A stretch of 64,000 nt of DNA from the NCBI RefSeq assembly GCF_000150275.1, contig NW_002060978.1:1-64000 (forward strand), written 5' to 3'. Each line of letters opens with the position of its first letter. Position 1 is the first letter of the stretch. The DNA comes from Trichoplax adhaerens. Its lineage: Eukaryota; Placozoa; Uniplacotomia; Trichoplacea; Trichoplacidae. Both the position numbers and the translations under genes were made by a program. Below are positions 12,401 through 26,169 of this stretch, one piece after another. A model generated the notes under the pieces. That model did not search any database, was not told the DNA's origin, and was given only the letters and a program-made list of their open reading frames with translations.

Positions 12401-15400
12401 AAATTTGCCTATTGGTTATTACTGATATCTAGAAAATTAAACGTTGCCAAGAAACGATTACAAAAATTAAAAGAATTGATGAAAATCGTTCAAGAGGTAA
12501 CTATTGCTCGTTATTAATGTAAGAGTAATTTCTGGGCAGCTTTTGCTTTGGAATATGTCAATGAACTTATTTATTACATTTCTTACGAATTATCAACTAG
12601 TCATCCGCTGAGCAACTACCACCGGATTTATTACAATTAACAGAGGAGCTGACCACATCCAATCCCGATAATAGGAGCGACAGCAGTGTATGCCTTTTCA
12701 TTGTTATTACCAAGATTTAACTATCAATCGTTATCAGTATTGCGACAGTATACTATGTCATCATTCTAGGTATCTAGTATTAATAGACCAAGATTGAAAA
12801 AATCTGAAAAATTACATACGGAAGAAAGTAACAAATCTGATGATGTGGACCACTTTCAAGAAGAGCAATTGCATAAACTGCAAGAAAAGCAAGAAAAGTT
12901 ATTACATTTAAAGAAAGTTCTCGAAGAACTAAAATCTTCTCTCTCTGATTCTCTGAACCTACCGCCAGCACCTACAGATGATGTAAGATTGAAATTATAA
13001 TCGGTTGTATAATTCTTGGTACAGGAATATTTGTTGCTAAGATTTCACATTATGTATCTAGCTGGCCGCAAAGAGTGATAAAAGGAATGATTTAGGTACG
13101 TGAAAACTTTTTCTGGTTTATCTTACTTTACGTAAATTGTTCCTGAATTTTATTGTTGATACTGATTTCTATTCAAGCTTTGAATAATTCCAATTCGGCA
13201 CTATGGGGTGAACTACGTAAGCGGCGCGAATTACAGGAAGAGCTTAAAAGTAAAAGAAAGCAATTGCAGCAATTGCTTGCTGTAGAAAAGGCAAAGGTAG
13301 ATTATGTGATACCGTAATGTTGTGTGATCGAAAGTGTTGTTGAGTCAGGGCCTTAATCATGTCAATTGTACTGTAGGAAATGGAAGGCTTGGCGAATGGG
13401 CCATCGTAAGTTTAGCTAAACCGTTGTATGACAATTAACTTCCAGCAATGTGTAGATAATATCTTGACCGAAGTAATGTTAACTTTAATATTGCACTTTA
13501 CAGAGTGAATGGCACCGAAGAAGTTATGGGGTTAGTCCTGTATTGACGTAAATGCTTCATATTTATACATACGTTGATGTACAGTATAGTGAGTAGAAAG
13601 ATTGGTTGTACATGATGTTGCATTTAAATAGAAATACCTTAATACTATTATGTAAAACATGATATGAAGTGTCACAATTTTGATTTAATTAACTAATGTT
13701 TATATTATCAATTTAGAATATGTTCTATTGAGTTGCTGTACCGTATGCAAACAGTATTACCTACCGTATAATAATAATTTTAATGATACATACGATCATT
13801 TTTCTCGAAAATAGAATTATGGAGTAATTATCATGATTTTGGTGAAAGTAGTCATATAAATAAATACTATGAAATCCCTAAGCCAAAGCCATGTGCAATA
13901 AATGCTCGGGATTAAGTCACAAGGCTAGGTTATGTACACATTTTGATACTTGTCAAAGTGATTATATTCTCTTGCTAATTAATAAGATATGGATATGACG
14001 GTGCCACCACTCAAGCAACGTGGGGTGGTTCTACGCCGGACGTTGGGGATTTTAACGCAAATCTAGAAGGTATAATCTATGATGCCTGTTTTTATCATAA
14101 TGTAACGCTTACATTCTAGCTATGTAAGTTTTTATTTTTAATGGTTATCCTTGAATGAATAATTTAAATTGACTTTTCGTTATTAGTAGCTTGGTTTTTG
14201 TACAAAGCGCGTAATGAATGACTTTATTAATATAGACGACTTGGATGACGGTTACGTTGCAACCAGAGGTATGGAAGAAGATTCTGCTTCTAGCGAATCT
14301 AATGAAATCGGTGAGCAATTTTGGATGGTTAATGTATTTGCCATTCGCATTGGTAAAGTTACATTGAAGCGAAACCGGACCTTGTAGCTTATCTCTGATC
14401 ATACTAATTGTTTATTAATTCTATAGAATCTGACGATAGGAAGGAATTTAAGTCTGATAGAAATCGTAGTAGAGACTATCGTAATGTTGATAATGATTTG
14501 GTAAATAATGAATTGGTAGTCAGCCAACTTTATGATGTACTGTACAGTAGAATTGATTCTTGTTTTTGACTGCCGTTAGTTGAGTAGGAAAGAGCTACTT
14601 GCAGTTAAAAGGCAGTATGCCGGCCTAGGAAAGCAAATGGATGGAATGAAATCTCTTTTACAATCGCTAGCAGTTAACTTGCGAGTGCCTTCCAAATCTG
14701 ATGAAGGTTAGGGATTGTATACGTATTGCAAATAACATACTTATGAGTGCTTGCGGTAGTCAGTATATAATAGGCTTACATAACGTGAATATTGCTATTA
14801 GAACGGTGAATTAATGAATTAAGCATTTGTTTAGCTCTTTGTACTAATGGACGTAAATTGTCAAATAATGATTTATGATGTTATATTACATTGTTATTCT
14901 ATATGCGTAGAGATGTATTTATCTGAACCTAATGAAAGACCAAATTTTGGTGCTGTCCGTAAAGGGCAGGATCAAGTATACATGAGGCAGCTGGAAATGA
15001 GTAATACATTAAACCAGTGTCTTTTACAACAAATGAAGCAACAACAGGAAATACAGGAAGTTCAAAAGCAAACGAACCAGCTGTATTGGATGTTCATGGA
15101 TCGCCGTCATAAATATACTGATCAGGGTTCGTTATAGAGTTCACTATCGTATATAGTAGAATGCTTGTTTAAATTTGCGGAACCGAAAGGAATACTCGCA
15201 TTGTACTTTATAGGAAGTAGTATTTTCAGATTATGTAGCCCGATTTATATCCTGAATTTTCTACTTTATGCAGCATTAGGCAGGTTGTACTCGGATTCAA
15301 GCTTGACATCGGGTCCGGAAAGTACTAACAACGAAAGATCATTCCAACGTTCAAAGAAAGGGTATGAAAAGGCAACTAGTGACTGAAAATAAAACAGATT

Positions 15401-18400
15401 ACTTTAGTTACGTGTTGCTGACTGGAAATGATGATTTCATCTAAGGATTCACTACCTTATCTAAAATGTCTATTAAGTTATTGTAATTAACATTTAACGT
15501 CGATCGAAAATTATCCTTGGTTAACTTTCCTAACTTAGCTTATACACGGATAATTAAGTGTTCGTCTATGTTCCGATAAATTACGTTTATCTATCTTATC
15601 TTAAGTAAAAGTCATGAAGATCTTTTAAGGCGGATAGCCAGCGATAGGTAAGTTGTGGTTTCTGCTGATTCTATGCTGCTTATAATGTAATATAAGTCAA
15701 TACATTAAAGGTACACGTTATTAAATGTAGAGAGTCTGGTATAACAAGTGCTACCGATCAGTCACTTTTCGAAACTTTAAGAGAGCCAATCTATTCTGAA
15801 GTAGCTGCATTAATATCTCAAAATGAGGACAGGCCTCACTTTTTGGTAATACTTACAATATAATAGCTTCACTGTACTGTGTTGTCGTGATAATGTAATT
15901 ACGAATGTAAAGAAGTTTTATTGTACGCATTTGCTACAGCATCGTTTATATATTTTCGTTAGATTGAACTATTCCGAGAACTACAACAGTTAACAACGGA
16001 TTATTTACGTCAGCGAGCGATATTTTCGTTACAAGACCTTACTAGGCGTTATTTGCGGGAAGATACCATAGCTACAAGAGAGCCACAGCGCAATCAACGG
16101 GTACGCTTTCTAATTAATTTATACTCCCAAGGGGCTCTTTAAGAGATCGATATCGCTTTCCAGTACTGTTGTAGACATGATGTAGGAATAATCAAGATTT
16201 ATTCTATTATTACTAAGCCTTGGGCGTTATCAAATGCTACTTCCGAGCATACACCAAGTGAAAGTATTGCTACCATTGATGATGAAGAAATGCAGGTAAC
16301 GCATTGGTGTTAGTTTATACTTCTGTAGACGTTTGTGTTGTTTAATTAAAATCTATCTTATTGCTGTAAATATTCACCTATTTCGTAAATGATTGCATTA
16401 GGCTCAACTAGGAGGGCGCCGTAGCAATCGAAGACATACTCAAGACGACGATATTAGCTGTTTGAGCTACGATTACATGGAAGTGGTTGATTCGGCTACA
16501 TCTATGGCCACTCCACCGTCCAACTCTAGCCCGTACGATTTACCTTTTGCTTCAGACTCTTTAGGAGATACAATTATCCACTTAGATAAGGTGATATGCG
16601 TAATTTACGAGCAGTTTTAATCATTTATTAAGATTGTACACGCTTAGTATGTAATTTCTACTAAGCTAATAATTCATTTATTATGATCCATTTGTTTAAC
16701 TATACAGGCACTTAAAGAAGTTAGAGCCGTTGATGAAAGGGCACGACGTGGTACATTCACGATAGGTAATTCTGCAGTGGGTTTCTTACGTTAATTTATA
16801 CTAGTCATCTACCATCTCGAGACTGCTTAATGGCGAAAATAATTCATGTTCAGAGCGTCTATGAATATTTGGAAATAAACTATCTTTTCAGAAACGGAAA
16901 TGGCCAAGGAAGGAGTTGATAAGATTTCGAAAGCAAGTAGTATTGAAAGTCATAAAAGGAAGGGCGATGCAACTTTAAGTAATAATAGCTCCGCTTATGA
17001 TGTTGAAAGTAGTTCATCGTTGAGCGATGTTCCTTACCCTCGCGTTAATACTCAAGAACTGGACCGACGAATACATGTGATTCTAAAGGTATAGATTTAT
17101 TTTGGCTTATTTTAGAACTAAGGAAATTAACCACGAAATTTTGTTACCAGGAACTGGTACCCTACATAAAGGAACACTCGCAGGAATCTTGTTCTTCGCC
17201 TATGTTAAGTGCTATTTGTGCTCGTGTTCTGTCGTTAGCACAGAATCAAACCGAAAATGAGGAGTTTGCAAGATTCTTTCATCGTCAGTTGAACTCAACA
17301 TTGATAGACTCGCTTGGAAAATATATTGGAAGAAGGTGATTGCGCAATTTTAAAGTTGTTATCAAGACTGTCAGTTAAAGATCTAGTGTGTATCGATGTT
17401 TTTATAATTTATTGATGTTATTCTTGTTATATGCTGCCAACTATCAAAGTATGAAGATCGTAGCACAGGAAATTCTAGTCGACATTTCAGAGATTCTATT
17501 TAATGAGCTAGCATTCTTTGAACTTATGCAAGATGTCGATAGGTAACGATTCTAAACCAAAGTAGCTAAGCTTTCACAATGGTATATCTGTAATAGTTAT
17601 AATGTGAATATTTATGCTAGCCACGAAAAATCAAGCCAAGAAATACCATCCTATTTACCCAGCGGTAGTGGTAATCAACAATATACAAGTGAAGGTAGCA
17701 AGATTTGCTGTGCTATGATGCAGTAATTTTAGACAAATTCCATCAGTTTGTCCTTGTCGTTTTTAAGTCTTTTTGGTGTCCATAATATTATCGTACTTTT
17801 ATATTTCTCACGCAGACGGGAATGATAATTCAGAAATTGACTCTGAAACTGAAGCGGAAAGCGCTGAAGATAAGCCAGTTGATTCCGTTCATGAACGAGA
17901 GGTAAAAACCGCAGTTGATATGCTATCGAAAGATAAGAGTGATCAATCTATGGACGTTGAAATGGAAGAATTAGGCAAAGTATGTACGATTAGATTCATT
18001 CTATGAAAGACATTGTTACATACAGAGTTTGTATCATTACCATTTTATCAAGCCTAACCTGAAACTGTAGCATTAATTTGATTCGTCTTCAAATAACTTC
18101 ATTTTTAACGGTAGGATCGCGACGATGCTATGGCAAATCAGTTTGAAGAGCGGTCAATTGAGCTGATGCAGGAAACGGAATTTATTGATTGTACTGGCGA
18201 TTCTGCGTAAGTATTTTCTATTGCTTTTAGTAGTCGGCTCAGGATTATTGCATTTGGCTTGTTAGCAATGATTAATTTCTGGCGTTACAGTCAAACGGAA
18301 GATTTTAATAAAATTAGTACTGGAAATAACTTGGATGGCAAACAACACTCGACGGAAGGCAACTCCACTATTAGCAATGAAACTATTACCGACGACAACG

Positions 18401-19471
18401 GCAATTCAGCGGATATGGAGGTACCAACCAGATTACTATTTATTCATGTGGATTAAATTTAAGGAACAATGCATTTTCAGATCTGATAGCAATGAATTTT
18501 CGCATCTTAGGTTAAATCATTTAGCAAACTCGATGATGAAGACGATCAGCACGTTGCAAATACGGGCACAGCAGATTTTGAGGTAAACACTAAGCAGCTA
18601 TAATAGATGTCATAAAACATATGCAGAAATTATGACGAAGCTAAAACTGATCTGCAATTGATCACTTACTTTGCGATGCTACTCTAGTATTGAAGGTGGA
18701 TAGAATTAATTGCATAGTCTCTTTTAACATGTACACTTCAAACGCTTCTTTAGAATGACGAATTAGGTGTTGAACATCTTCCTTCGAAATTGGATGTGAT
18801 GACCAAGGTTAGCAATGCTTGCTGTAATTACGGAGCTGAAATTGTAATTAATAGCAAAAGATTGTTCTATACGTAGTTAGCATATGTTGAATACGTATCC
18901 TGATAAATCACGCATATCAAATGATAGGAACAGCTGCTAGAAAAAATCGAGGATGAAAACCGCCAAAATGATCCAGTGGTAGCAGTAATAAACACTTCTT
19001 CGGATAAAGGTTTTTTATAGTAATCACAACCTTGAAAGTTGTGTTTTTATTTGTGTTAGGCAGTATTCGGTATCTTTAAAATAGTACTACTTTGGCAGAA
19101 TTGTTATGATCTTTTCTTTATTTTGGAGACCTAAGATTTTTTGCTCATTTACTATCGAAACAAACAAATAATCTTTAGAGCTGGCTTCCACTAATGAAAA
19201 CATCGATCCTGCTACTTTTGCAAGCGAAGCTTCCACTCAGTAACGGGAACATTTGAATAATTTACAATGCTATAAATGATTCATCGCTTATCATTACAGC
19301 TATCGAGGTTTACTTTATAGCGATATTGGCTAGGCAGATTAGTGGTAGTATCCAATACCAAACAGAGTTTTGTCGTAGATTGTTTTCAGTAGGAATGAAA
19401 TACTGCATCACGTATTGCATATGCAGTTAAATGGAGCTATACAATTGGAAGTTATTCCGGGTGATGAATAA
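9470..19471 (+). CDS. PCM1: Pericentriolar material 1 (PCM1), centriolar satellite scaffold
   Basis: PCM1 is a large coiled-coil protein that builds centriolar satellites and brings proteins to the centrosome and cilium base along microtubules. The gene is cut into many small exons. The first are 9470-9586, 9840-9892 and 10038-10098, in matching phase; the last ends at TAA 19469-19471. Diagnostic stretches are LNELRSRQAALVALQQRSQ near 11215, the RKRREL/LKSKRKQLQQLL coiled coil near 13210, ATWGGSTPDVGDFN then DLDDGYVATRG near 14010-14260 (vertebrate TMATWGGST and DEDGYLSEG), and the PCM1 C-terminal domain in exons 17151-17335 and 17450-17542. That domain reads EFARFFHRQLNSTLIDSLGKYIGRR then VDISEILFNELAFFELMQDVD. 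An acidic, low-complexity region follows. Interior exons were read by eye, so some short ones between 11.3 and 16.8 kb may be missed. It is divergent to the kinesin gene. Confidence 0.94.
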
Positions 19472-21489
19472 TCCCTGAGTTGGGCACTTGTAACATAGCT
19501 GTTATTTAATTTACGGCAGTCTAGAACTTACAATCATTCAATAATACTGCTTGCTTGTATGTATTTTATTTAAAGATCGCGACACCACCGGTAAATGCGC
19601 GTTTCATACTTTATTTCTTATATTCAATGTCGTCTTTAAACTTTAATTGACAACTATCAATAAATGTAATATTAATAATCCTCTTTTGAAAATTCTTAAA
19701 CGGATTGTTTTCACAGCACGCATTCTTGCTTATAATAAATGATTAGATGATGCGTGTATCCTTGCAGCTGTACCACTAAATGTCACTATCGATTAACAAT
19801 ATTATCAGTGCATTTTTTTAAGGTGATCCAGCCCTGTATATTTTAGATTTTCATAAGTTAACATGCAATAAATGCCACTGTTACCTTCACCTCGGTCAGG
19901 TTTTTATTGTATTTCTGAGATCGTAATTTGCCCATTGTTGGTATTAGTGTATTTGTAGGTCTTGGAATAACTTACGCATATGGCTTTGAATTAAGATACT
20001 ACGTAATACAAATGTAGATAGGCGTATTTAGGGTATTATACACTGTTACAGTAGAGAATGACGAGGGCAAGTGCTCTCACAATATAAGCATACTTATTTA
20101 CAGCTTCAGTCTTTGAGGCCTGATTGGTACCTGATAATGGTATTCGCAGATAAATCATGACGTGGTTTATTAACTTACTGCAGCGCTGAATCTTATAATT
20201 AGTAATTCAATAATTTATTATATTTAAACCTTGCAAGTGGATTTACGAGTGCTAACAAACTTGGCTTTCCTCAAGTGCAAGCTCACGGCTTACGCATATG
20301 TCAAGGTATTCTATCATGGATCAACGTAATACGCTATAATGAAATGCAGTACTTGATTAAAGATCTGATAAGATCATAAATTACTATGACTATCCGTAAA
20401 ATGTGGTTTAAATTTCTTTGTAACTTGGATAATAGCTTGGACTTGCTTTGCCGTTGTGGTATACTCTATTTATTCATTCAGTTTAATCGTAGTGTAAGAC
20501 TAGCCATGTACATGGGCTCTAACTGTAAAAATTTAACTATTTATTCTTATGAATACGTCACATAAAAAATGGTCAAAGTATGATGTCTTATGCTTAGAAA
20601 TAGATCTTTTATATGTACAGTACTTATATTTAACCGTGGATTATGACAATGGAAGTTCTCTATTAATAACTACATCACATACAATTGCGATAATAAACGG
20701 TTTTCGAATTTTTAAGCAATCTCCTACTTCGCTATAAATCTGTAGCAGCTAGCTTTCTAGTATTAGAAAATCTTACCAAGTGCACCTATGTTCGAAATAC
20801 GGTACCAAAACATTCATCAGATTGCTAGAAGATTAGTATACTATACTTAGTAAATATTTCAGTTCTCTACTCTAGGGCTACTAGGCTCGTCTGAAGCTTT
20901 CTTGCTAATCTTCTTTATTACGTAAGAGAAGAGTTTTGAAAATGTGGCAAAGATAAAAATTGCTATATGATTATATCTCTAAGCTTTAACGCTAAAAAAA
21001 AGGAAAGACTACGTAATGCTGCTTTCCTAATAACATTCATAACAATGTACGCATATCTTCTTTGCCTATGAATGTTATTGATACATTACTTTTACAGAAT
21101 GCAAATAGGTCAATTACGCGTATGTTGTACTTTAAATCACTAAGGAAGGTACCTTTGCTCTAACATTTAATAGAAGCAAATTACGAATCAGTACTTAGTA
21201 GATGTTGATAAAACAATAAATATTAATTATACCCAAGCTGTTTTGTTAAAAAGTAAATTTTGATAGCTATCATTACAAGTATGAGCACCTAGTCATTGGC
21301 AATTAGTGTGGTTAAATGTCCAAATACTAGTATATGCTTGCAATCTATAGCAATACTAGTAATATCAACACGTACACTGTACAGCTAAGATTACATAGGA
21401 GTTAGCAAGAGCTACGGATAGCTTAGAGGCATTAAATCGAGTTTGACTTAATTAGATAGAAGTCAATTTTTAAATTTAGAGCTCTATAT
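19472..21489. other. Non-coding AT-rich spacer
   Basis: This 2 kb stretch downstream of PCM1 has only short chance open frames on both strands. I found no exon with splice signals, no repeat array and no RNA gene. Confidence 0.6.
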
Positions 21490-21885
21490 TGTGCTATTGC
21501 CGAGGCGGCACCTCTAATTTATAGTGCTTTTGGAAAATGCAGTGGTATATTTGACCCCGAAATTGTAAAAATAAGCCATAAGATTGTAGATGTAACAGCA
21601 ACTATTGCTGATCGAATCGTAATTCAAATTAATCAAACTCATACAATCAACTTCGCTAATAACCATACACCCAGTTTCCGTAACAAAACTATTAATGTTG
21701 CTTGCCGAGCAGCTCTTCCAATTTAATACAGATTCTAAGGTAGTGTAATTTGATATTGAATATAAAGAGTCTAACAAAGCAGTTGATGAATGCCGAACCG
21801 TTAATAAGGTAATTACTTAGAGGCAACGCTATTGCGATGCAAGTATCGATTCAATGCACAAATTGGGTGTCAACTATATATGAAA
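21490..21885 (+). pseudogene. Broken copy of exon 2 of the frizzled-like gene
   Basis: Translation from about 21511 gives APLIYSAFGKCSGIF and later FRNKTINVACRAALP. These match APLIYGTLGKCVNM and CRNKVADVACRSAFP in the intact gene 3.7 kb downstream. After that the match jumps frame by one base near 21724, continuing as FNTDSKVV, stop, FDIEYKESNKAVDEC (intact: SNAKTVSFDVQDGECLRTINEC). A further in-frame stop precedes RQRYCDASI (intact: QQRYCDLSI). No copies of exon 1 or exon 3 are visible. It is a partial, decayed tandem duplicate. Confidence 0.85.
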
Positions 21886-23729
21886 GAATGGCTATTTACA
21901 AGCTGTCTTGATATTTTGTATTAAAATAAATAACCAACTTCGTTATAACCATTATAATATAAAGCAGAATTTAACTGAAATTGAATTGCACGTTTGGAAC
22001 TCATTACTACATACATAAGTGTATATTAAGTTTACAGCAACAGCGCTGATATCTGCGCGTAAAATACATTATACTGTATTGATTGCGCTGCTGAACATGC
22101 ACATCGTAGAATACTCTATCTTAACATACTGTATACTATACTGTATTATTGTAGACGTAAGTTTCAGTGAAAAGTGTAGTACTCGTACATAATAAATATA
22201 TTCATCAGTGTGAACAGATAATTTAAAGATTAAAACTAGTTCAAACTAGGTTATTTATGCATTGGCAATTATTCAATTTTTGTAATTAAGCTAGCAATTG
22301 CAGCGCATAGTTGATATATTGCTTTTAGAAATGTAAGATGTTAATTAGGAACTTTCTAGGCATCCAGTCGTACCTAATCATGAATAACTAAATGCAATCT
22401 TTTCATTTTGCCGTATATGTTACTTATTAAGCTAATTTATTACTAGTAATCAAAATTTTACCTTATACGCATGACATACCGTGCAAGTTGGTACTTGCAC
22501 GCATCTATTTATTTGTTCATTTCACGGTATTTATTTATTCAATTAATTATACAATGCTCTACAATATATCAAAGTTTTCTATCTATTATAATTATCATGC
22601 TCGGCACATTATCACTTTGCCGTGTTATCGCTTAGATATAATGGCTTGAATAAATTTAATGATACTGAAGGAATTTAGATAGCATAATTACTTAGCAAAA
22701 GTTTCCAATATTAATAACAAAGCGGCAAGATATGTAACTACGTTTATAGGTCTATTACTCTGTAATAGACGTACGCTTGTTGGTTGTACAAGAAAGGCAA
22801 TCGACCATAACCCCTATCAAAGGTGTTGAGGCTTAATTTTCCGGAGGCAGAAACATAAAGATATCATCCGAAATATGAAGCAAGTGTGCATTACCCGATA
22901 TAACTTACCACGGTGCGTAAGAGCATGTTTTGCTACAACTAAGGTAAACATTCAAACAAGTTGCTTTGTTGAGGCAGACTATTGCACCTTGTGCTATCGG
23001 TATCCCTTCAAGTAGCTAGGGACAGTAATTTGACCTACAGTTAGGGTAATCGTATACAAGAGGCGTTCCTAATTTTTATAAAAACCTATAAATAAGTGCA
23101 GCGTATCGCTTAAATCTTCAGAACTTTCTGGTTCACTGCCCGCAATAATAACAAAAATTTGGCTGTTCCAGAACTGAAACATTCGAAGTTCATCTTTAAA
23201 AATTCCATTTCCAGTCCTCGTGGTAAAAAGCTACTAGCGTTTATCAATCTCAATTTAAGTAAACCTGATTTCCCTGCCTATATTCTCGAGCTATCGTACC
23301 ATTTTATTGGCAAGCAGACAGTTGCAGCGATCACTTTCAGTCTTATACTTTATTTGTCCACTATAATTAGCGTAGTAGACGGTACATAAATTAGTGTCTT
23401 CTTGTCCTGTGGTTATAATATGTTTTGTTATTTGCTGCAAAATGCGAGTATATCTTGCTTTCTAATCTTGCTCTCTTATTTGTAATGATAATATTGTTTA
23501 CTCCAGTTACATGAAGTCAGCTTCATGTTGTCTACAATTGGTAAAATATCAAATTTACTTCAAGTAATTGACTTACAATAAGCATATTACTGTATTACAA
23601 GCTAACTGAACAGGATGCTGCTATCAACATTTCAGCAATTATTGACCGTCCGAGTTTCTTGACTATTACGCTATTGATACTGTACTGATTGCTTTCATTT
23701 TTGCGTCTTCTTACAGATAACTTGTAAAA
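21886..23729. other. Non-coding spacer upstream of the frizzled-like gene
   Basis: No coding exon is visible. A perfect 8-base inverted repeat lies at 22480-22501. The AT-rich sequence between about 22050 and 22150 contains several ATACTGTAT-type words of the class found in other spacers. The promoter of the downstream gene should lie near the right end. Confidence 0.55.
22480..22501. repeat. Short perfect inverted repeat
   Basis: CGTGCAAG and CTTGCACG are separated by a 6-base loop, TTGGTA. This could fold as a small hairpin, but no run of T follows and no neighbouring gene uses it, so its role is unknown. Confidence 0.5.
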
Positions 23730-26169
23730 ATGAATCGACGTTTCAGTTCTATTAAGTCTATAACCCACTTACTTATCCTGATGGTTATGATGTCATCGAC
23801 GTTAGCATTAACTGCAAATTCTTTAAGATTGAAACCGGAGGTAAGGTCATTAAATCAAGATACGCGCATACGAATCCAAAAGGCTACTTGCAGATAATTT
23901 CAAATTAGGTCCATTTCTAACTGATATGCAATAGGCTATATGTTCAATAAGCATATATTTTATTTGCTTGTTCAGTATTTAACTAAGTTACCTAATGTTG
24001 ATTGAGGATACTAAAGCATATCATACCATAATTACATAATGGTTTTAACAGTTTTGGTACCAACAGTAAAGAATAATTACAATAGTATCGTACTATAGCA
24101 TATGAATTAGAACATGCCTAAGGTAAAACTAAACTTAAACTAAACTAGTGATATAATGCTCTTCAAAGCCAATGTTATATGGTTTACGATTCCATAGTAC
24201 ATGCAATCTGATAATAAATGGCTTGCAGTTATTCTCATGGCAGGATAAAGATATAATTTCTTATAATTAAACATTATAATTGGCATTTCGCAAACCGTAA
24301 ACTTATTAACAAGTCAAGCTGCTATTGATTAAATCACAAGAACATATAAGTTGCCTTCAGATTCCATAAAATTCATCAGCTTTATACATAATCTTTTGAT
24401 AGGCTAAAATGCATGACCTAAAGTTCCTGTTACTTTATAGCATTGTTGGCATTTAAGTAAATGATCACTAGAGGTCTATAACCGAATTTTTCTCTTCACT
24501 TCACCAAGCTTTCATTCGATATAAAACATCAGTAATGTACAAAATATTAAAGCTATCTTGACATTCGAATAAGGAAGAGTGAAGGTTTTGTTACGATTAA
24601 GAGTTAGATTATATGAATTATGATACTCAGACTATTAGTACTTCATAGCTTTTATTTAAATTTTTTAATGGTTTATTACAATCACGGATTCGTATACGAG
24701 CTAGTGTTCCGGTAATCTTCGCCAATGTTATTTAACCGCATTGCCAGATGACAACTGTCAGCTTCTCTAACAACAAATAGTAGAAGGTTAACTCCTTGTC
24801 GACTAAACTAAAGAAAAATTGAGTTCCTTAACGTGTTATATTACACGAAACAAACAATATCGCAAAACGTTAGTCATCAACGACCAGTATATAGTCTACG
24901 ATCAAAATCACTACGTTCCATAATTATTTACAGTGCTGACTTATTTACTCTTAAATTTGCTATTACTGTCACTTCAATGGTCGCTTATGTATTAAGGTAT
25001 AAGCAGAAAGATCAACATTTTATTTGATTAAGTTCTGTATTATATTGGAAAATAAAATCTTTTGCCAGTGTTACGGTCAATTTATATATTTTTTGGTAAT
25101 TTACATTTTTTGATGCTGAAATAATAAAATACTATTAATTAATATGTTCTTATGATAAATTTAGGATGTAATTTCATCTTATCGCTCAAATCGCCAAAAG
25201 TTAGCCCCATTAATTTATGGTACTTTAGGAAAATGCGTCAATATGCCAAGTAAAGCCACTCAATTTTGCTCATCGAGCTACATGATACCGGAAGTTTCAG
25301 CAACTATGGCTGCTGGAATGGCGCATGAAATGAATCTGTCTATGGCAATGATATTTAACACTAATCCTACAGCGACTTGTCGTAATAAAGTTGCAGATGT
25401 TGCTTGCAGGTCAGCTTTCCCAAAATGTGATTCAAACGCAAAGACGGTAAGCTTTGATGTGCAAGATGGAGAGTGTCTTAGAACAATTAATGAATGCCCA
25501 CTTGCCATTAAATTAGTCCTTCAGCAACAACGATATTGCGATTTAAGTATACGTAGAACGAAAAAATTGGGTATTTGTGTTAAACCTAAAGTAACGGCTT
25601 TAAAAAATTGTCCTAAATCGCAAGCTGATGTAGCAGTACCAGATTGGCTATCTCATGATTTGCAATTTCAAGATAATACCATCACTGTTGCTCAGGCCAT
25701 GTTAATTGCTGCTAATGTTAGTCAAGAGTGTACAAAACAGATAGGCTATTTCCAGTGTACCGGTCAGCCATTTTGTGCAAATGACAAAAAAACGGTCGTT
25801 AGCTATGGCAGTAAACAACGATGTTTGCAAGCGATGCAATGGTTAGTATTCTTTCCTCGCTATAGCGTAATAATATTTTTTTTGCATACAGCAAACGAGT
25901 TTCAAACGCTAAAGTTTAATAGCTTCTAATTTTGGTCTACAATGTAACACGATATTCGATATCCTTGCTTTCTTCTTTGAAATACTTATAGCTTACCGCC
26001 GCCGATGCGAAGTGCTCCACAAACATATGGTTTCTGTGGCCTCTTCGTTGATGAGACCGAAGCTGAAGTGTATACGAATTCAGCAAGTCGCGTGATGAAA
26101 AATTCTTTGGTTGTGGCGTTATCATCTATACTTGTATCTTTATGGGGTGTTTTGCCACCAACTGATTAA
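23730..26169 (+). CDS. Secreted, probably GPI-anchored, cysteine-rich frizzled-like protein
   Basis: Three exons, 23730-23840, 25165-25841 and 25992-26169, join in phase to give about 321 residues. The first exon is a signal peptide: basic start, then HLLILMVMMSSTLALTA. The middle exon holds two cysteine-rich modules. The first contains VACRSAFPKC and GECLRTINEC spaced like the CRxxF..C and CRxxC blocks of a frizzled domain; the second begins NCPKSQADVAVPDW and has IGYFQCTGQPFC and SKQRCLQAMQC. The last exon ends in a hydrophobic tail, SLVVALSSILVSLWGVL, followed by PPTD and the stop. That pattern fits GPI attachment, though a single membrane helix is possible. There is no seven-helix region, so it is not a Frizzled receptor. 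The family is not recognised with certainty and a Wnt-binding role is not shown. A damaged copy of exon 2 lies upstream. Confidence 0.8.
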
